From contig NZ_CP061913.1 of assembly GCF_019904175.1 (NCBI RefSeq), positions 11,895,908 through 11,959,907 on the forward strand: a DNA stretch of 64,000 nt, given 5' to 3'. The stretch comes from Dactylosporangium vinaceum (GTDB lineage: Bacteria; Actinomycetota; Actinomycetes; Mycobacteriales; Micromonosporaceae). Both the position numbers and the translations under genes were made by a program. The notes beneath the pieces were generated by a model. The model worked only from the letters and a program-made list of their open reading frames with translations, made no database searches and was not told the DNA's origin. This document shows positions 1-8,553 of the stretch, one piece after another (the first letter of the stretch is position 1; each line of letters starts with the position of its first letter).

Positions 1-1210
1 CATCGGAGGGCAGCGCGTCGTAGAGAGCCTCGAGCAGCAGCCGGTCGTCGGGCCGCCCGCCCGCGGCTACCTCCTCGGTGAGCCGGCCGGTCAGCGCGGT
101 GGCCCACGCCGGGTCCCGCTGCCCGGCCGCGGCCCGGGCCAGCCCGCGGCGCAGGACGGCCACCCACTCCTCGGTCACCGGCAGCGCCAGGAACTCCTCG
201 GGCTCGCCCCACACCGTCAGCGGCGTGCGGGTCAGCAGCTCCTCCAGCCACCAGGCCCGCTCCCCGACCCCCGCGGGCGGCCGGGCCACGATCCCGTCGC
301 GGCGCATGGCCTTGTCGCAGGCGGCCGGTGGCTCCACGTGAATCCGGCCGTCGACCACCCGCACGGCGGCGGTGGTGCGCTCGATCATCCGCCGGGCGTA
401 CGCGCTGTCGGGCAGCATCGCCAGAAGGTCGAGCGCCACGTTGCGGACCTCCTTGCGCCGGTCGTCGAGGGCGCCCTCCAGCACCGGCTCGTCGGCGGGG
501 GAGAGCCCGGTCGCGAACGTCCCGAGCAGCGCGGCCCGGTCGTCGGGCGTCTCGGTCGGCCAGACGTCGGCGAGCATGTCGCGCCCCCGCTGCTCGCCCG
601 TCGGCCCGCCGCGCCGCACGGCGGTGAGGATGCCGACCCGCCGGCCGATGGTCCCGAGCTCCCAGCCCTGCGGGTCGTCGGCCGCCGCCTGGATGTCGCC
701 GGTCGCCGAGGAGTCGAGGTAGGCCCACTCGGGCCGCTGCCGAGCCAGCCAGGCCACGCGCGGGCCCCCGGCCGCGGCGACGAGCGGCCGCAGCGCCCGG
801 TGCCGCCGCCCGATCTCCAGCAGCGCCGGCAGCAGCTCGCCCGGCACCCGGCGCCCCCGCGCCGCGGAGAGCCACTCGTAGAGCAGCTCGAGCCGCCCGT
901 CGGCGTCGCGAACGGGCACCGCATTGCTCGTCCCGTAGCCGGCCGCATCGACCGCCAGCAGATCCGCCGCCCGCGCGGCCGCCGTCCACGACACCAGCGG
1001 CATGTCCGAGTCGTCAGGCGCCGCCTCCGGCACCGTGAGCCCGCCGCGGGCCCGAAAGCCGGCCCGCCGGTACAGCGTCAGCGCCCCCGCCGCGTCGAGC
1101 AACGCCTCGGCCGCGTCCTGCCCCGGCCGCCCGACCCCGGCCGGCAACGTCCGCCGCTGCGTGCCGACAAGCGCCGTGGCCAACACGTCGCCCCAGTCCG
1201 GCGCGTTCAC
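1..1210 (-). CDS. DUF5691 family protein (C-terminal part outside window)
   Basis: The open frame starts with GTG at 1210, overlapping the TGA of the SWIM gene (GTGA), and runs off the window edge after about 403 codons without a stop, so the 3' end is missing. The product is Ala/Arg/Leu-rich, starts VNAPDWGDVLATALVGTQRR and contains helical repeat-like stretches such as EGALDDRRKEVRNVALDLLAML, which look like HEAT-type helices. The pairing with an upstream SWIM-domain gene is typical of DUF5691 proteins in actinobacteria, where MoxR ATPase and VWA genes often follow; those would lie outside this window. The biochemical role is unknown. The family name rests on context and general resemblance. 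Confidence 0.7.
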   Translation of the reverse strand, partial: MNAPDWGDVLATALVGTQRRTLPAGVGRPGQDAAEALLDAAGALTLYRRAGFRARGGLTVPEAAPDDSDMPLVSWTAAARAADLLAVDAAGYGTSNAVPVRDADGRLELLYEWLSAARGRRVPGELLPALLEIGRRHRALRPLVAAAGGPRVAWLARQRPEWAYLDSSATGDIQAAADDPQGWELGTIGRRVGILTAVRRGGPTGEQRGRDMLADVWPTETPDDRAALLGTFATGLSPADEPVLEGALDDRRKEVRNVALDLLAMLPDSAYARRMIERTTAAVRVVDGRIHVEPPAACDKAMRRDGIVARPPAGVGERAWWLEELLTRTPLTVWGEPEEFLALPVTEEWVAVLRRGLARAAAGQRDPAWATALTGRLTEEVAAGGRPDDRLLLEALYDALPSD

Positions 1211-2550
1211 AGGCGCACCAGCCGGTCGTCGGCCCACACGCCGAGGGGGCGCAGGCCGCCCGCCGACCACTCGCCGGTCACCGTCGCCGCGCGGCCTGCG
1301 GTCACTGCCACGAGCCGCCACGGCTCCCCCGCCGCCGGGTCGAGCGGCAGCCCGAACCCGGACGCGTCGACGAGGGCCCAGCCCGAGCCGTCGCGCACCG
1401 GCACGACGCCGTCGAGCGCCATCGGCCAGTAGTCGAGCCAGGGGTCGCCGGCCAGGGCCAGGGCGTGCGCGTGCAGGTTGTCCTCGATGCCCGCGCCGCC
1501 GGCGACGAAGTGCATGCGCTCCGGAGGTGCGTGCCGCTTCGCGATGAGCGCGCGGGCCGGCTGGCCGCCCGGGTAGAGGCAGACGTCGGCGTCGATCTCG
1601 GTGCCGGGGAGCAGGTCGATCGGGAGCGACTGGCCGGCCACGGCGAACGACAGGATGATCAGCGGCTGCCCGGTGGCGGCGCCGCGCAGCCACGCCCGGC
1701 GCACGGTGAGCTGGTCCTCGATCTCGTCGCGGACACCGTGGACCTGCCAGCGCTCGCGCACCGGCGGCCCGGCCAGGACGGTCTCGGTCGCGATAGGCAC
1801 CCCGACCCGCATCCGGACGCTGTCCGCGAGCTCGGCGGGCAGCTCGTCGAGGCGCCGGTAGCCGCCGACAAGCAGGTGCAGCCGGGCCAGCTCGCCCAGG
1901 AGCCGCTCCGGCGAGCCCATCACGGCCCCGGTGCGCCGCAGGATGCCGGCCGCGCTGGCCGCCTGCGCGTCGACCAGCCGGGCGGTCATGCTGTCCCAGG
2001 CCGGCCCGCTCTTCGCCGCCCCGGCGAGGCCGGAGCGCACCTGGTCGGCCAGCCAGCGGTCCAGCTCATCGAGGCCGGAGGCGATGCGGTCGGCCCGGCG
2101 CGCCTGGGCTTTCTCGCTCGGGGCGGCCCTCCCCGCAGTACCCCCGACGCCGCTCTTGGCCGTTTCGACGGGGGGTTTCGGAGCGGCTCGGGCGGCTCGG
2201 GCGGCCTGCCAGGCGCTGGCCCAGGAGGGCGCGACGGCCTCGGGGACGGCGCCCGACGACCAGCGCAGGAGCAGGGCGAGCGCGTGCTTGCAGGGAAACT
2301 TGCGGCTCGGGCAGGTGCACTTGAACGCGGGTTCGGTGAGGTCGACGGCGGTCTGGTAGGGCGTGCTGCCGCTGCCCTGGCACAGCCCCCACAGCGTGGG
2401 GTCGATGTCATCGTCGGCGGCGAGCCCGGTCTCCAGCCAGGCGCGGTCACCGGCCAGCGCGCGGGCCGCCCGCTGCGCGGCCGAGTCGGGGGCCAGCGCC
2501 ATCACCTGGTCGGTCGTCCAGACGGTGCTCACCGTCGTTGTCTCCGCCAT
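1207..2550 (-). CDS. SWIM zinc finger domain protein
   Basis: A 447-residue protein. The SWIM zinc-binding signature CxCx(n)CxH is visible as FKCTCPSRKFPCKHALALLL, with C78, C80, C87 and H89. SWIM domains bind zinc and mediate DNA or protein contacts. The remainder is an Ala/Arg-rich linker and a C-terminal domain without recognised motif. I chose ATG 2550 because a TACGGT box (2558-2563) lies exactly 7 nt upstream, the leaderless arrangement found repeatedly in this window; an in-frame start further upstream (2622) would run into the divergent DoxX gene. It is translationally coupled to the DUF5691 gene downstream and divergent from the DoxX gene. The function of the SWIM-DUF5691 pair is unknown. 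Confidence 0.85.
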   Translation of the reverse strand: MAETTTVSTVWTTDQVMALAPDSAAQRAARALAGDRAWLETGLAADDDIDPTLWGLCQGSGSTPYQTAVDLTEPAFKCTCPSRKFPCKHALALLLRWSSGAVPEAVAPSWASAWQAARAARAAPKPPVETAKSGVGGTAGRAAPSEKAQARRADRIASGLDELDRWLADQVRSGLAGAAKSGPAWDSMTARLVDAQAASAAGILRRTGAVMGSPERLLGELARLHLLVGGYRRLDELPAELADSVRMRVGVPIATETVLAGPPVRERWQVHGVRDEIEDQLTVRRAWLRGAATGQPLIILSFAVAGQSLPIDLLPGTEIDADVCLYPGGQPARALIAKRHAPPERMHFVAGGAGIEDNLHAHALALAGDPWLDYWPMALDGVVPVRDGSGWALVDASGFGLPLDPAAGEPWRLVAVTAGRAATVTGEWSAGGLRPLGVWADDRLVRL

Positions 2551-2605
2551 GCCGCTAACCGTAGTCAGGGGGTACGACATTTCTCCGCTGGGTATGTTGG
2601 CCTTC

Positions 2606-3127
2606 ATGAGACCCGTGCGCACCGCCGCCCGATCGATGCTGGCAGCGATCTTCGTGATTCAGGGTTGGTCGTCGTTCTCGAACCCGGCGCGGCTGGCCGG
2701 CAAGGCCGTGCGGGTCACGGAGAAGCTCGAACCGACGATCAAGGCCATGCATCCGAGCCTGCCGACCGAGGCCGAGACGCTCGTGCGGGTCAACGGCGCG
2801 GTCCAGGTGGCGGGCGGCCTGCTGCTGGCGAGTGGGCACGCGACGCGGCCGGCCGCACTGGCCCTGGCCGGGTCGCTGGTGCCGACGACGCTGGCCGGGC
2901 ACGCGTTCTGGGAGATCGAGGACCCGGCCGAGCGGGCCCAGCAGCGCATCCAGTTCCTCAAGAACGTCGGCCTGTTCGGCGGGCTGCTGCTGGCCGCGCT
3001 CGACCGGGAGGGCCGCCCCGACCTGCGCTGGCGGGCCGGTCACGCGGCGCGTTCGTCGGCGAGGACCCTCAAGCGGGCGCGCCGGCACCTCAGGGACAGT
3101 TCACCCATTCCTCTTCACCATCGGTGA
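2606..3127 (+). CDS. DoxX family membrane protein
   Basis: A 173-residue integral membrane protein. It starts MRPVRTAARSMLAAIFVIQG, which is the usual DoxX opening helix, and has further hydrophobic segments around residues 70-105 and 125-140 (LFGGLLLAALD). DoxX-like proteins are small four-helix proteins, in mycobacteria linked to redox and thiol homeostasis at the membrane. ATG 2606 lies 7 nt after a TATGTT box (2593-2598), so the transcript is probably leaderless. It is divergent from the SWIM gene. Its last 38 nt overlap the end of moaE on the other strand, so the two convergent transcripts are antisense to each other there. Confidence 0.85.
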   Translation: MRPVRTAARSMLAAIFVIQGWSSFSNPARLAGKAVRVTEKLEPTIKAMHPSLPTEAETLVRVNGAVQVAGGLLLASGHATRPAALALAGSLVPTTLAGHAFWEIEDPAERAQQRIQFLKNVGLFGGLLLAALDREGRPDLRWRAGHAARSSARTLKRARRHLRDSSPIPLHHR

Positions 3128-3503
3128 ACACCTGACGCTTCCAGATCGGCAGCCGCGCCTTGACCTCGTCGACGAGGCGGGCGCAGAGCGCGAACGCCTC
3201 CGCCCGGTGCGCGGTGGACACGGCGGCGGCAAGCGCGACATCGCCGATCTCCAGCCGGCCGATCCGGTGGGACACGGCGATCCCGCGTACGGCCGGGTCG
3301 GCGGCGATCTCGGCCGCGACCTCGGCGAGGACGCCGGCGGCGCTGGGGTGGCCCTCGTACTCGAGCTCCACGACGCCCCGGCCGCCGTCGTGATCGCGCA
3401 CGACGCCGGCGAATGACACGACGGCTCCGGCCGCGGGGTGCGCGACCGCGCGCTCGTGCGCCTGCATGTCCAGCGGCTCGGTGGTGACCTCGGTGAATAT
3501 CAC
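3090..3503 (-). CDS. moaE: Molybdopterin synthase large subunit MoaE
   Basis: A 137-residue MoaE, which with thiocarboxylated MoaD converts cyclic pyranopterin monophosphate to molybdopterin. Typical segments are GAVVSFAGVVRDHDGG near the N-terminus, LEYEGHPSAAG, VSHRIGRLEIGDVALAAAVS, and the C-terminal LPIWKRQVFTDGEEEW, which carries the catalytic lysine of the family. GTG 3503 overlaps the moeA stop codon (GTGA), so it is translationally coupled as the last gene of moaC-mogA-moeA-moaE. No moaD gene is in this operon, so the small subunit must be encoded elsewhere. Confidence 0.93.
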   Translation of the reverse strand: MIFTEVTTEPLDMQAHERAVAHPAAGAVVSFAGVVRDHDGGRGVVELEYEGHPSAAGVLAEVAAEIAADPAVRGIAVSHRIGRLEIGDVALAAAVSTAHRAEAFALCARLVDEVKARLPIWKRQVFTDGEEEWVNCP

Positions 3504-4675
3504 GACAGCGGCACCAGCTGCGCGACGTCGCCGGCGTGCCCCTCGCCGCCGGGCGGGATGACCGCGAACCCGACCGAGCCGGCCAGGCCGCGCAGCATCG
3601 CCGAGCCGACGTGCCCGACCGGGTGTGCGCGACCGTCGACGAGCGTGACCAGGGCGAGGTGGGTGAAGTCGCCGCGGCCCGGGACGTCGGCGCCGAGGGT
3701 CACGGTGGACAGCTCCGGCCGCTGTCGGCCGGCGAGCCCGGCGAGCAGGGGCAGCACCAGCGAGACCAGGGCGACGAACGTCGACTGGGGATTGCCCGGC
3801 AGACCCGCGACGAACTGGCCGCCGGGGAGCTGCGCGACGAGCATCGGGAAGCCGGGGCGGACGGCCACGGTGTTGACGACGTAGCGGGCGCCGAGCTCGG
3901 CGAGCGCCGGGTGGAGGTGGTCGACGGGGCCGTGCATGGTGCCGCCGGTGGTGCAGATGAGCTGCGCGCCGGAGTCGACCGCTTCCTGCAGCGCGGCGAC
4001 GTGGGCGTCGAGGGTGTCGACGACCGGGCCGCGGGCCGCTGCGACCGACGCTCCCGCGCGGCGCAGCCAGGAGGGCACCGACGGCCCGAGCGCATCGCGG
4101 ACGCGCCCCTGCCCCGGCGGCCCGGCGGTGAGGAGCTCGTCGCCGAAGACGAGGACGGCGGCCTTCGGCAAAGCGCGACAGGCCAGGGTGTCGTACCCGC
4201 ACGACGCCGCAAGTCCGATGACGCCCGGCGTGACCGGGGTGCCGGCGGCCAGGAGCTCCTCACCGGCGGCGGCCTCTTCGCCCTGGCGGCGCCAGTCGGG
4301 CAGCTTCCGCGGCTCACCGCTGACGAGGCCGTCGGTGGTGCTCGAGTCCTCGATGCGCACGACCACGGTGGTGCCGGCGGGCACCATGCCGCCGGTGGCG
4401 ATCTCCACGCAGGTGCCGTCCTCGGTCAGCGGCGCGGCCGTGTCGCCGGCGAGCACGCGCCCGGCGATCCGCCACGGTGCCGGACCGCGCGCGGCCCAGC
4501 CGTCGACGCTCGAGGTCGGGAAGGCGGGCAGGTCGGTGAGCGTCACCAGGGGCTCGGCGAGCGTGCGGCCGTCGGCTTCGGCCAGCGGTACCGACTCGGA
4601 GGCTTTTGTGATTCTGCTTTGAGCCGCGGTGAAGACCGCCTCGCGGGCCGCCGTCCATGCGATCGGGATCGTCAC
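3500..4675 (-). CDS. moeA: Molybdopterin molybdenumtransferase MoeA
   Basis: A 391-residue MoeA, which ligates molybdate to adenylylated molybdopterin to form molybdenum cofactor in the cytoplasm. Family marks include PTSSVDGWAARG near residue 53, CVEIATGGMVPAGTTVVVRIED around 90-110, TTGGTMHGPVDHLHPAL in the MoCF domain and AGLPGNPQSTFVAL. It is slightly short for the family and the usual SxMDGYA motif reads SSVDGWA. GTG 4675 overlaps the mogA stop (GTGA) and its own stop overlaps moaE, giving tight coupling in the operon. Confidence 0.93.
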   Translation of the reverse strand: MTIPIAWTAAREAVFTAAQSRITKASESVPLAEADGRTLAEPLVTLTDLPAFPTSSVDGWAARGPAPWRIAGRVLAGDTAAPLTEDGTCVEIATGGMVPAGTTVVVRIEDSSTTDGLVSGEPRKLPDWRRQGEEAAAGEELLAAGTPVTPGVIGLAASCGYDTLACRALPKAAVLVFGDELLTAGPPGQGRVRDALGPSVPSWLRRAGASVAAARGPVVDTLDAHVAALQEAVDSGAQLICTTGGTMHGPVDHLHPALAELGARYVVNTVAVRPGFPMLVAQLPGGQFVAGLPGNPQSTFVALVSLVLPLLAGLAGRQRPELSTVTLGADVPGRGDFTHLALVTLVDGRAHPVGHVGSAMLRGLAGSVGFAVIPPGGEGHAGDVAQLVPLS

Positions 4676-5163
4676 GCTGGAAGCGTAGTCGGTTGCGGGT
4701 GATCGCCACCGCGAAGCTGATCGACCGCGTGGCGCAGCACCGGGCCCAGCACGTGCAGCCCATCCTTGGCCCCACCCCGCGACCCGGGCAGGTTGACGAC
4801 AAGCGTGCGCCCGGCGACTCCGGCCAGGCCGCGCGACAGGATCGCGGTTGGCACCTTGGCCGCGCCGGCCGCCCGGATCGCCTCGGCGATGCCCGGCACC
4901 TCGTAGTCGAGCACCCGCCGGGTCATCTCCGGCGTGGCGTCGGTAAGCGTGACCCCGGTGCCGCCGCTTGTCAGCACGACGTCGGCGCCTCCGGCGACCG
5001 CCTCGCGCAGCGCGGCCTCGACGGGCGGGCCGTCGGGCACCACGACCGGCGGGCCGACCTCGAACTCGAGCGCCCGCAGCCCCTCGACGAGCAGGGGTCC
5101 GCTGGTGTCCTCGTAGATCCCCGCGGCCGCCCGGTTGGACGCCACCACGACAACTGCCTTCAC
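4672..5163 (-). CDS. mog: Molybdopterin adenylyltransferase (MogA/MoaB family)
   Basis: A 163-residue MoCF-domain protein that adenylylates molybdopterin before MoeA acts. The motif LTSGGTGVTLTDATPE is the family signature (GGTGxxxxDxTPE) and a second conserved piece is VVNLPGSRGGAKD. I chose GTG 5163 because it overlaps the moaC stop as GTGA, the same coupling seen at every other junction in the operon; an in-frame start at 5175 would overlap moaC by 16 nt. Whether the protein is closer to MogA or MoaB cannot be settled by eye. Confidence 0.9.
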   Translation of the reverse strand: MKAVVVVASNRAAAGIYEDTSGPLLVEGLRALEFEVGPPVVVPDGPPVEAALREAVAGGADVVLTSGGTGVTLTDATPEMTRRVLDYEVPGIAEAIRAAGAAKVPTAILSRGLAGVAGRTLVVNLPGSRGGAKDGLHVLGPVLRHAVDQLRGGDHPQPTTLPA

Positions 5164-5633
5164 GCCCGCTCCCACACCCCGGTCTTGCCGCCCTCTTTGC
5201 GCAGCACCCGGACGTTGTCGATGGAGGCGGCCGGGTCGACCGCCTTGATCATGTCGATGAGGGCCAGCCCGGCCGTCGCGACCGCGGTGAGCGCCTCCAT
5301 CTCGACACCGGTGCGGTCGGCGGTTTTGGCCACCACCTCGATTTCGATTGTCTCGTCACGGAGCGTCAATTCGACGGTCACACCGTGCAAAGCAATCGGA
5401 TGACACAGTGGAATCAGATCCGGAGTGCGCTTCGCGCCCATGATTCCGGCAATGCGCGCAACCGCCAGAGCGTCACCTTTCGGAAGCGCTCCGTCACGCA
5501 GCAGGGCGATGACTGCGCTGGTCGTGCGCACGAGCCCGGCCGCGACGGCTCGGCGCGCGCTCACGTCCTTGGCTGTGACATCGACCATTCGCGCGGCACC
5601 CGAAGCGTCGACGTGACTCAACTCGTTTGGCAC
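5160..5633 (-). CDS. moaC: Cyclic pyranopterin monophosphate synthase MoaC
   Basis: A 157-residue MoaC, which with MoaA converts GTP to cyclic pyranopterin monophosphate. Signature stretches are LPKGDALAVARIAGIMGAKR, the conserved LCHPI segment, and VEMEALTAVATAGLALIDMIK. It opens the moaC-mogA-moeA-moaE operon. GTG 5633 follows a TAAGCT box (5641-5646) by 7 nt, so the transcript is probably leaderless. No moaA is present in the operon, so it must lie elsewhere in the genome. Confidence 0.95.
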   Translation of the reverse strand: MPNELSHVDASGAARMVDVTAKDVSARRAVAAGLVRTTSAVIALLRDGALPKGDALAVARIAGIMGAKRTPDLIPLCHPIALHGVTVELTLRDETIEIEVVAKTADRTGVEMEALTAVATAGLALIDMIKAVDPAASIDNVRVLRKEGGKTGVWERA

Positions 5634-5986
5634 ACAGAAGAGCTTAGTGAGCGGAGGCGGAACACCGGCGGATGCTGCACCCTAAGGACGACTGAGTCGA
5701 TTTTCCTATACGGAGCGTCACGTTCGCGTCGGCAAATCGTGACAAAGCCCGTTATAGTTCGCAAACTATGATTCGACGGACAAATCGTTTAGGGCATCTT
5801 GCGTTTTGCACCCTAGGCTGCGTTCAGCACTTAGAGCTTCGATGAACTTCGATATCCGGTGCTAAACGGGGCTCATATCCGCGACGCGGCCTATAGGGGG
5901 CGAAAATGCAGAAGGATCACGTCTGGCTCTGACCCCGCTACGGGTTGACAAGCCAGCGGCGACATCGGCGACGATGAAGCCGAGCG
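5634..5986. promoter_or_regulatory. Intergenic region between moaC and the GGDEF-EAL gene, with a palindrome at 5754-5769
   Basis: This 353-nt region separates two divergent genes and is clearly less GC-rich than its surroundings. The moaC -10 box (TAAGCT, 5641-5646, minus strand) is at its left end. A perfect inverted repeat ATAGTT-CGCA-AACTAT covers 5754-5769 and looks like an operator. A second partial symmetry (GCACTTAG at 5828 and GGTGCTAAA near 5859) is weaker. I see no reading frame with coding character and no riboswitch fold that I recognise. Confidence 0.5.
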
Positions 5987-8521
5987 ATGCAGACAACACC
6001 GCGAACCGACGACGCGACCAACCGGCGCCTGTGGCGCCTCGTTGGTCCCGTCGTCGTCGGCGGGTCCGCCTCCGCCCTGTGGGCACTGTGGAGCATCTCG
6101 ACCCGCCCGGCCCAGGTCACCGGCCTCGCCGTGCTCACCCTCGTGGTGATCGGCAACTTCTTCACCGTCATCGAGGTCCGCATCCGATCGGCCCGCGACG
6201 GCATCCATCCGATCACCGCAGTGATCACGCTCGCCGCCGTCTTCCTGCCGGCCGCGGAGATGATCCTGGGCGCCGCGTGCGGCCTGTTCCTCTCCCTGCT
6301 GATCCGCCGGGTGTCCGATCCGGTCAAGATGGCCTTCAATGTCGGAAAAGAAACTCTTTCCGCGACAGCGGCCGCCTTCGCCGCGTACAGCGTCGGGGTC
6401 CAGCCGATCCTGTTGAATTCCGCATTCTCCATTTCCGAGGTCATACCCGGACTTCTGCTGGCATTTGTCGCATATACCGTGGTTGACGAGGTCGTGGCCC
6501 AGGGATTGTTCGCGATCGTCACGCACAAACCGTTCCGGCAGCTCCTCTTCGCCAACTTCGACGTCCGGCTCCTCACCCGGTTCGGGCAGGCCGGCGTCGC
6601 GCTGGCCACAGTCGTCGCCTACCGCGTCAGCGAGTGGCTGCTGCTGGTCCTGCCGCCCCTGGCCGTCGCCATCCACCTGGCCTTCGCCAACAAGACCCGC
6701 ACCCGGCAGGGCAACGAGGCGTGGCAGCGGCTGGCCGAGGCGACCGACGAGTTCAACTCCGTCGACCAGACCGACGTCCTCTACGCGGCCGTGCGCCGGG
6801 CGACCGACATCTTCTCCACCGACCAGGCGGAGGTCGAGATCCGGCCGCCGAGCGGCGAGGCCCGCCTGGTCCGCAGCGACGGCCGGGACATCCTGTTCGA
6901 CGGGCACCCGCACGACGCGCCGCCGGCCGAGGGGTACCTCATCCCGGTCGCCCTGGAGAGCTACCGGGGCGACGGCGACCTGGGCGAGCTGCGGCTGCGC
7001 TTCCGCGGCGCGGGACCAGTGCGGTTCAACGACCGGGAGCAGTACACCCTGCGCACCTTCACCGCCGCGCTCTGCACCGCGATCCGCAACGCCGCGACCT
7101 TCGCCGAGACCCAGCGCCTCGCCGACAGCCATGCCCGCGCCGCCGCCCAGGACCCGCTGACCCGGCTGGCCAACCGGCGGCGGCTGCAGCAGTACGGCGA
7201 CGAGATCCTCGCGGGCAATGCCGGGGTGGTGGGGGTACTGCTGATCGACCTCAACCACTTCAAAGAGGTGAACGACACCCTCGGGCACGCCGAGGGTGAC
7301 CGGGTCCTGGTCGGCGTCTCCGAGCGCCTGGCCGCCGCGGCCCGCCCCGGCGACCTGGTGGCCCGCTTCGGCGGCGACGAGTTCGCGGTCCTCATGTCCG
7401 GCCTGAGCGCCCCGGCCATCGCCGAGCTGCGGGCCCACGCCATGCTCGACGCGCTCGCCCCGCCCATCGAGCTCGACGACATGCGCATCAGCGTCGAGGC
7501 GACCTGCGGCGTGACCACCGGCACCGGCGGCAGCGTCGGCGAGCTCCTGCGCCGCGCCGACATCGCCCTGTACCAGGCCAAGCAGGAGGGCCAGCGGGTC
7601 GTCGTCTACGCACAGTCCCGCGACACGGCCGACGTCAACAGCCTCGCCCTCGGCGGCGACCTGGCCCGCGCCGTCGCCGAGCACCAGTTCACCGTCCACT
7701 TCCAGCCGATCGTCGACCTGGCCAGCGGCAAGGTCATCGCGGCCGAGGCCCTCACCCGCTGGCAGCACCCCGACCGCGGCCCCCTCTCGCCGGACCGCTT
7801 CCTCGGCGCCATCGAACGCTCCGGCCAACTCGCCGCGTTCGCCGACGCCGTGCTCGACCAGGCCCTGATCGCCGTCACGGACTGGGCCGACGCCGGGTAC
7901 TCCATCCCGGTCGCGGTGAACGTGTCACCGCGCAGCCTGCTCGACCCGAGCTTTCCCGACGCCGTCGCCCGCCGCCTGGCCGCGCACGGCGTGCCGTCGA
8001 GCTCCCTGGTCATCGAGCTCACGGAGTCCGTGACGCTCAGCAAGCTCGAGGTCGTCGACGAGGTCCTGGCCGCCCTGCGCGACCAGGGCATCCGGCTGGC
8101 CCTCGACGACTTCGGCACCGGCTTCTCGTCGCTGGCGACGCTGGCTCGGGTGCCCGTCGACGAGCTCAAGATCGACCGCTCGTTCGTCGCGGCGATGAAC
8201 GCCTCCGCCCCCGGCGCCGTCGTCCGCTCGACCATCGACCTCGGCCGCAGCCTCGACCTGCTCGTCGTCGCCGAGGGCGTCGAGCGCGAGGACCAGCGCC
8301 GCCAACTGTGGGAGCTCGGCTGCCCGGCCGGCCAGGGCCACCTCTTCGCCCGGGCCATGCCCGCCGACCGCCTGCTGGCCGCCCTCGACCGCGGCGCCGG
8401 CCACCTCGCCGCTCCCCTGCACGACACCGGCGCCGTGATCCGCATGTCCCGCAGCCGCCGCACCCGCCGCACGACCCAGGGCGGCACCGCCGAACCCCCG
8501 GGCCGCGAGCGCTCCACCTGA
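5987..8521 (+). CDS. Membrane-anchored GGDEF-EAL cyclic-di-GMP protein
   Basis: An 844-residue protein. About six to eight hydrophobic helices fill residues 15-230, followed by a probable GAF-like segment (about 240-390), a GGDEF domain (about 395-545) and an EAL domain (about 560-810). The diguanylate cyclase site is intact (ARFGGDEFAV, GGDEF at 462-466), and an RxxD inhibitory site (RPGD) sits five residues before it as in feedback-inhibited enzymes. The EAL side keeps EALTRW, NVSPRSL, IELTES, DDFGTG, LKIDRSF and VAEGVE, so both synthesis and hydrolysis of c-di-GMP look possible. The net activity cannot be read from sequence. ATG 5987 is the first plausible start; a basic, low-complexity tail follows the EAL domain. 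Confidence 0.93.
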   Translation: MQTTPRTDDATNRRLWRLVGPVVVGGSASALWALWSISTRPAQVTGLAVLTLVVIGNFFTVIEVRIRSARDGIHPITAVITLAAVFLPAAEMILGAACGLFLSLLIRRVSDPVKMAFNVGKETLSATAAAFAAYSVGVQPILLNSAFSISEVIPGLLLAFVAYTVVDEVVAQGLFAIVTHKPFRQLLFANFDVRLLTRFGQAGVALATVVAYRVSEWLLLVLPPLAVAIHLAFANKTRTRQGNEAWQRLAEATDEFNSVDQTDVLYAAVRRATDIFSTDQAEVEIRPPSGEARLVRSDGRDILFDGHPHDAPPAEGYLIPVALESYRGDGDLGELRLRFRGAGPVRFNDREQYTLRTFTAALCTAIRNAATFAETQRLADSHARAAAQDPLTRLANRRRLQQYGDEILAGNAGVVGVLLIDLNHFKEVNDTLGHAEGDRVLVGVSERLAAAARPGDLVARFGGDEFAVLMSGLSAPAIAELRAHAMLDALAPPIELDDMRISVEATCGVTTGTGGSVGELLRRADIALYQAKQEGQRVVVYAQSRDTADVNSLALGGDLARAVAEHQFTVHFQPIVDLASGKVIAAEALTRWQHPDRGPLSPDRFLGAIERSGQLAAFADAVLDQALIAVTDWADAGYSIPVAVNVSPRSLLDPSFPDAVARRLAAHGVPSSSLVIELTESVTLSKLEVVDEVLAALRDQGIRLALDDFGTGFSSLATLARVPVDELKIDRSFVAAMNASAPGAVVRSTIDLGRSLDLLVVAEGVEREDQRRQLWELGCPAGQGHLFARAMPADRLLAALDRGAGHLAAPLHDTGAVIRMSRSRRTRRTTQGGTAEPPGRERST

Positions 8522-8553
8522 CCCATTGGCAGAATGGTCGGATCGCTACCGAC

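Noticed and set aside
5634..5986. Riboswitch (molybdenum cofactor or c-di-GMP type) between moaC and the GGDEF-EAL gene
   Set aside because: moaC appears leaderless, and I could not find the conserved loops of either riboswitch class upstream of the plus-strand gene.
5891..7828. A 645-codon open frame on the minus strand opposite the GGDEF-EAL gene
   Set aside because: It is an antisense shadow caused by high GC. The plus strand encodes clear domains and the minus frame has no recognisable motif or ribosome binding site.
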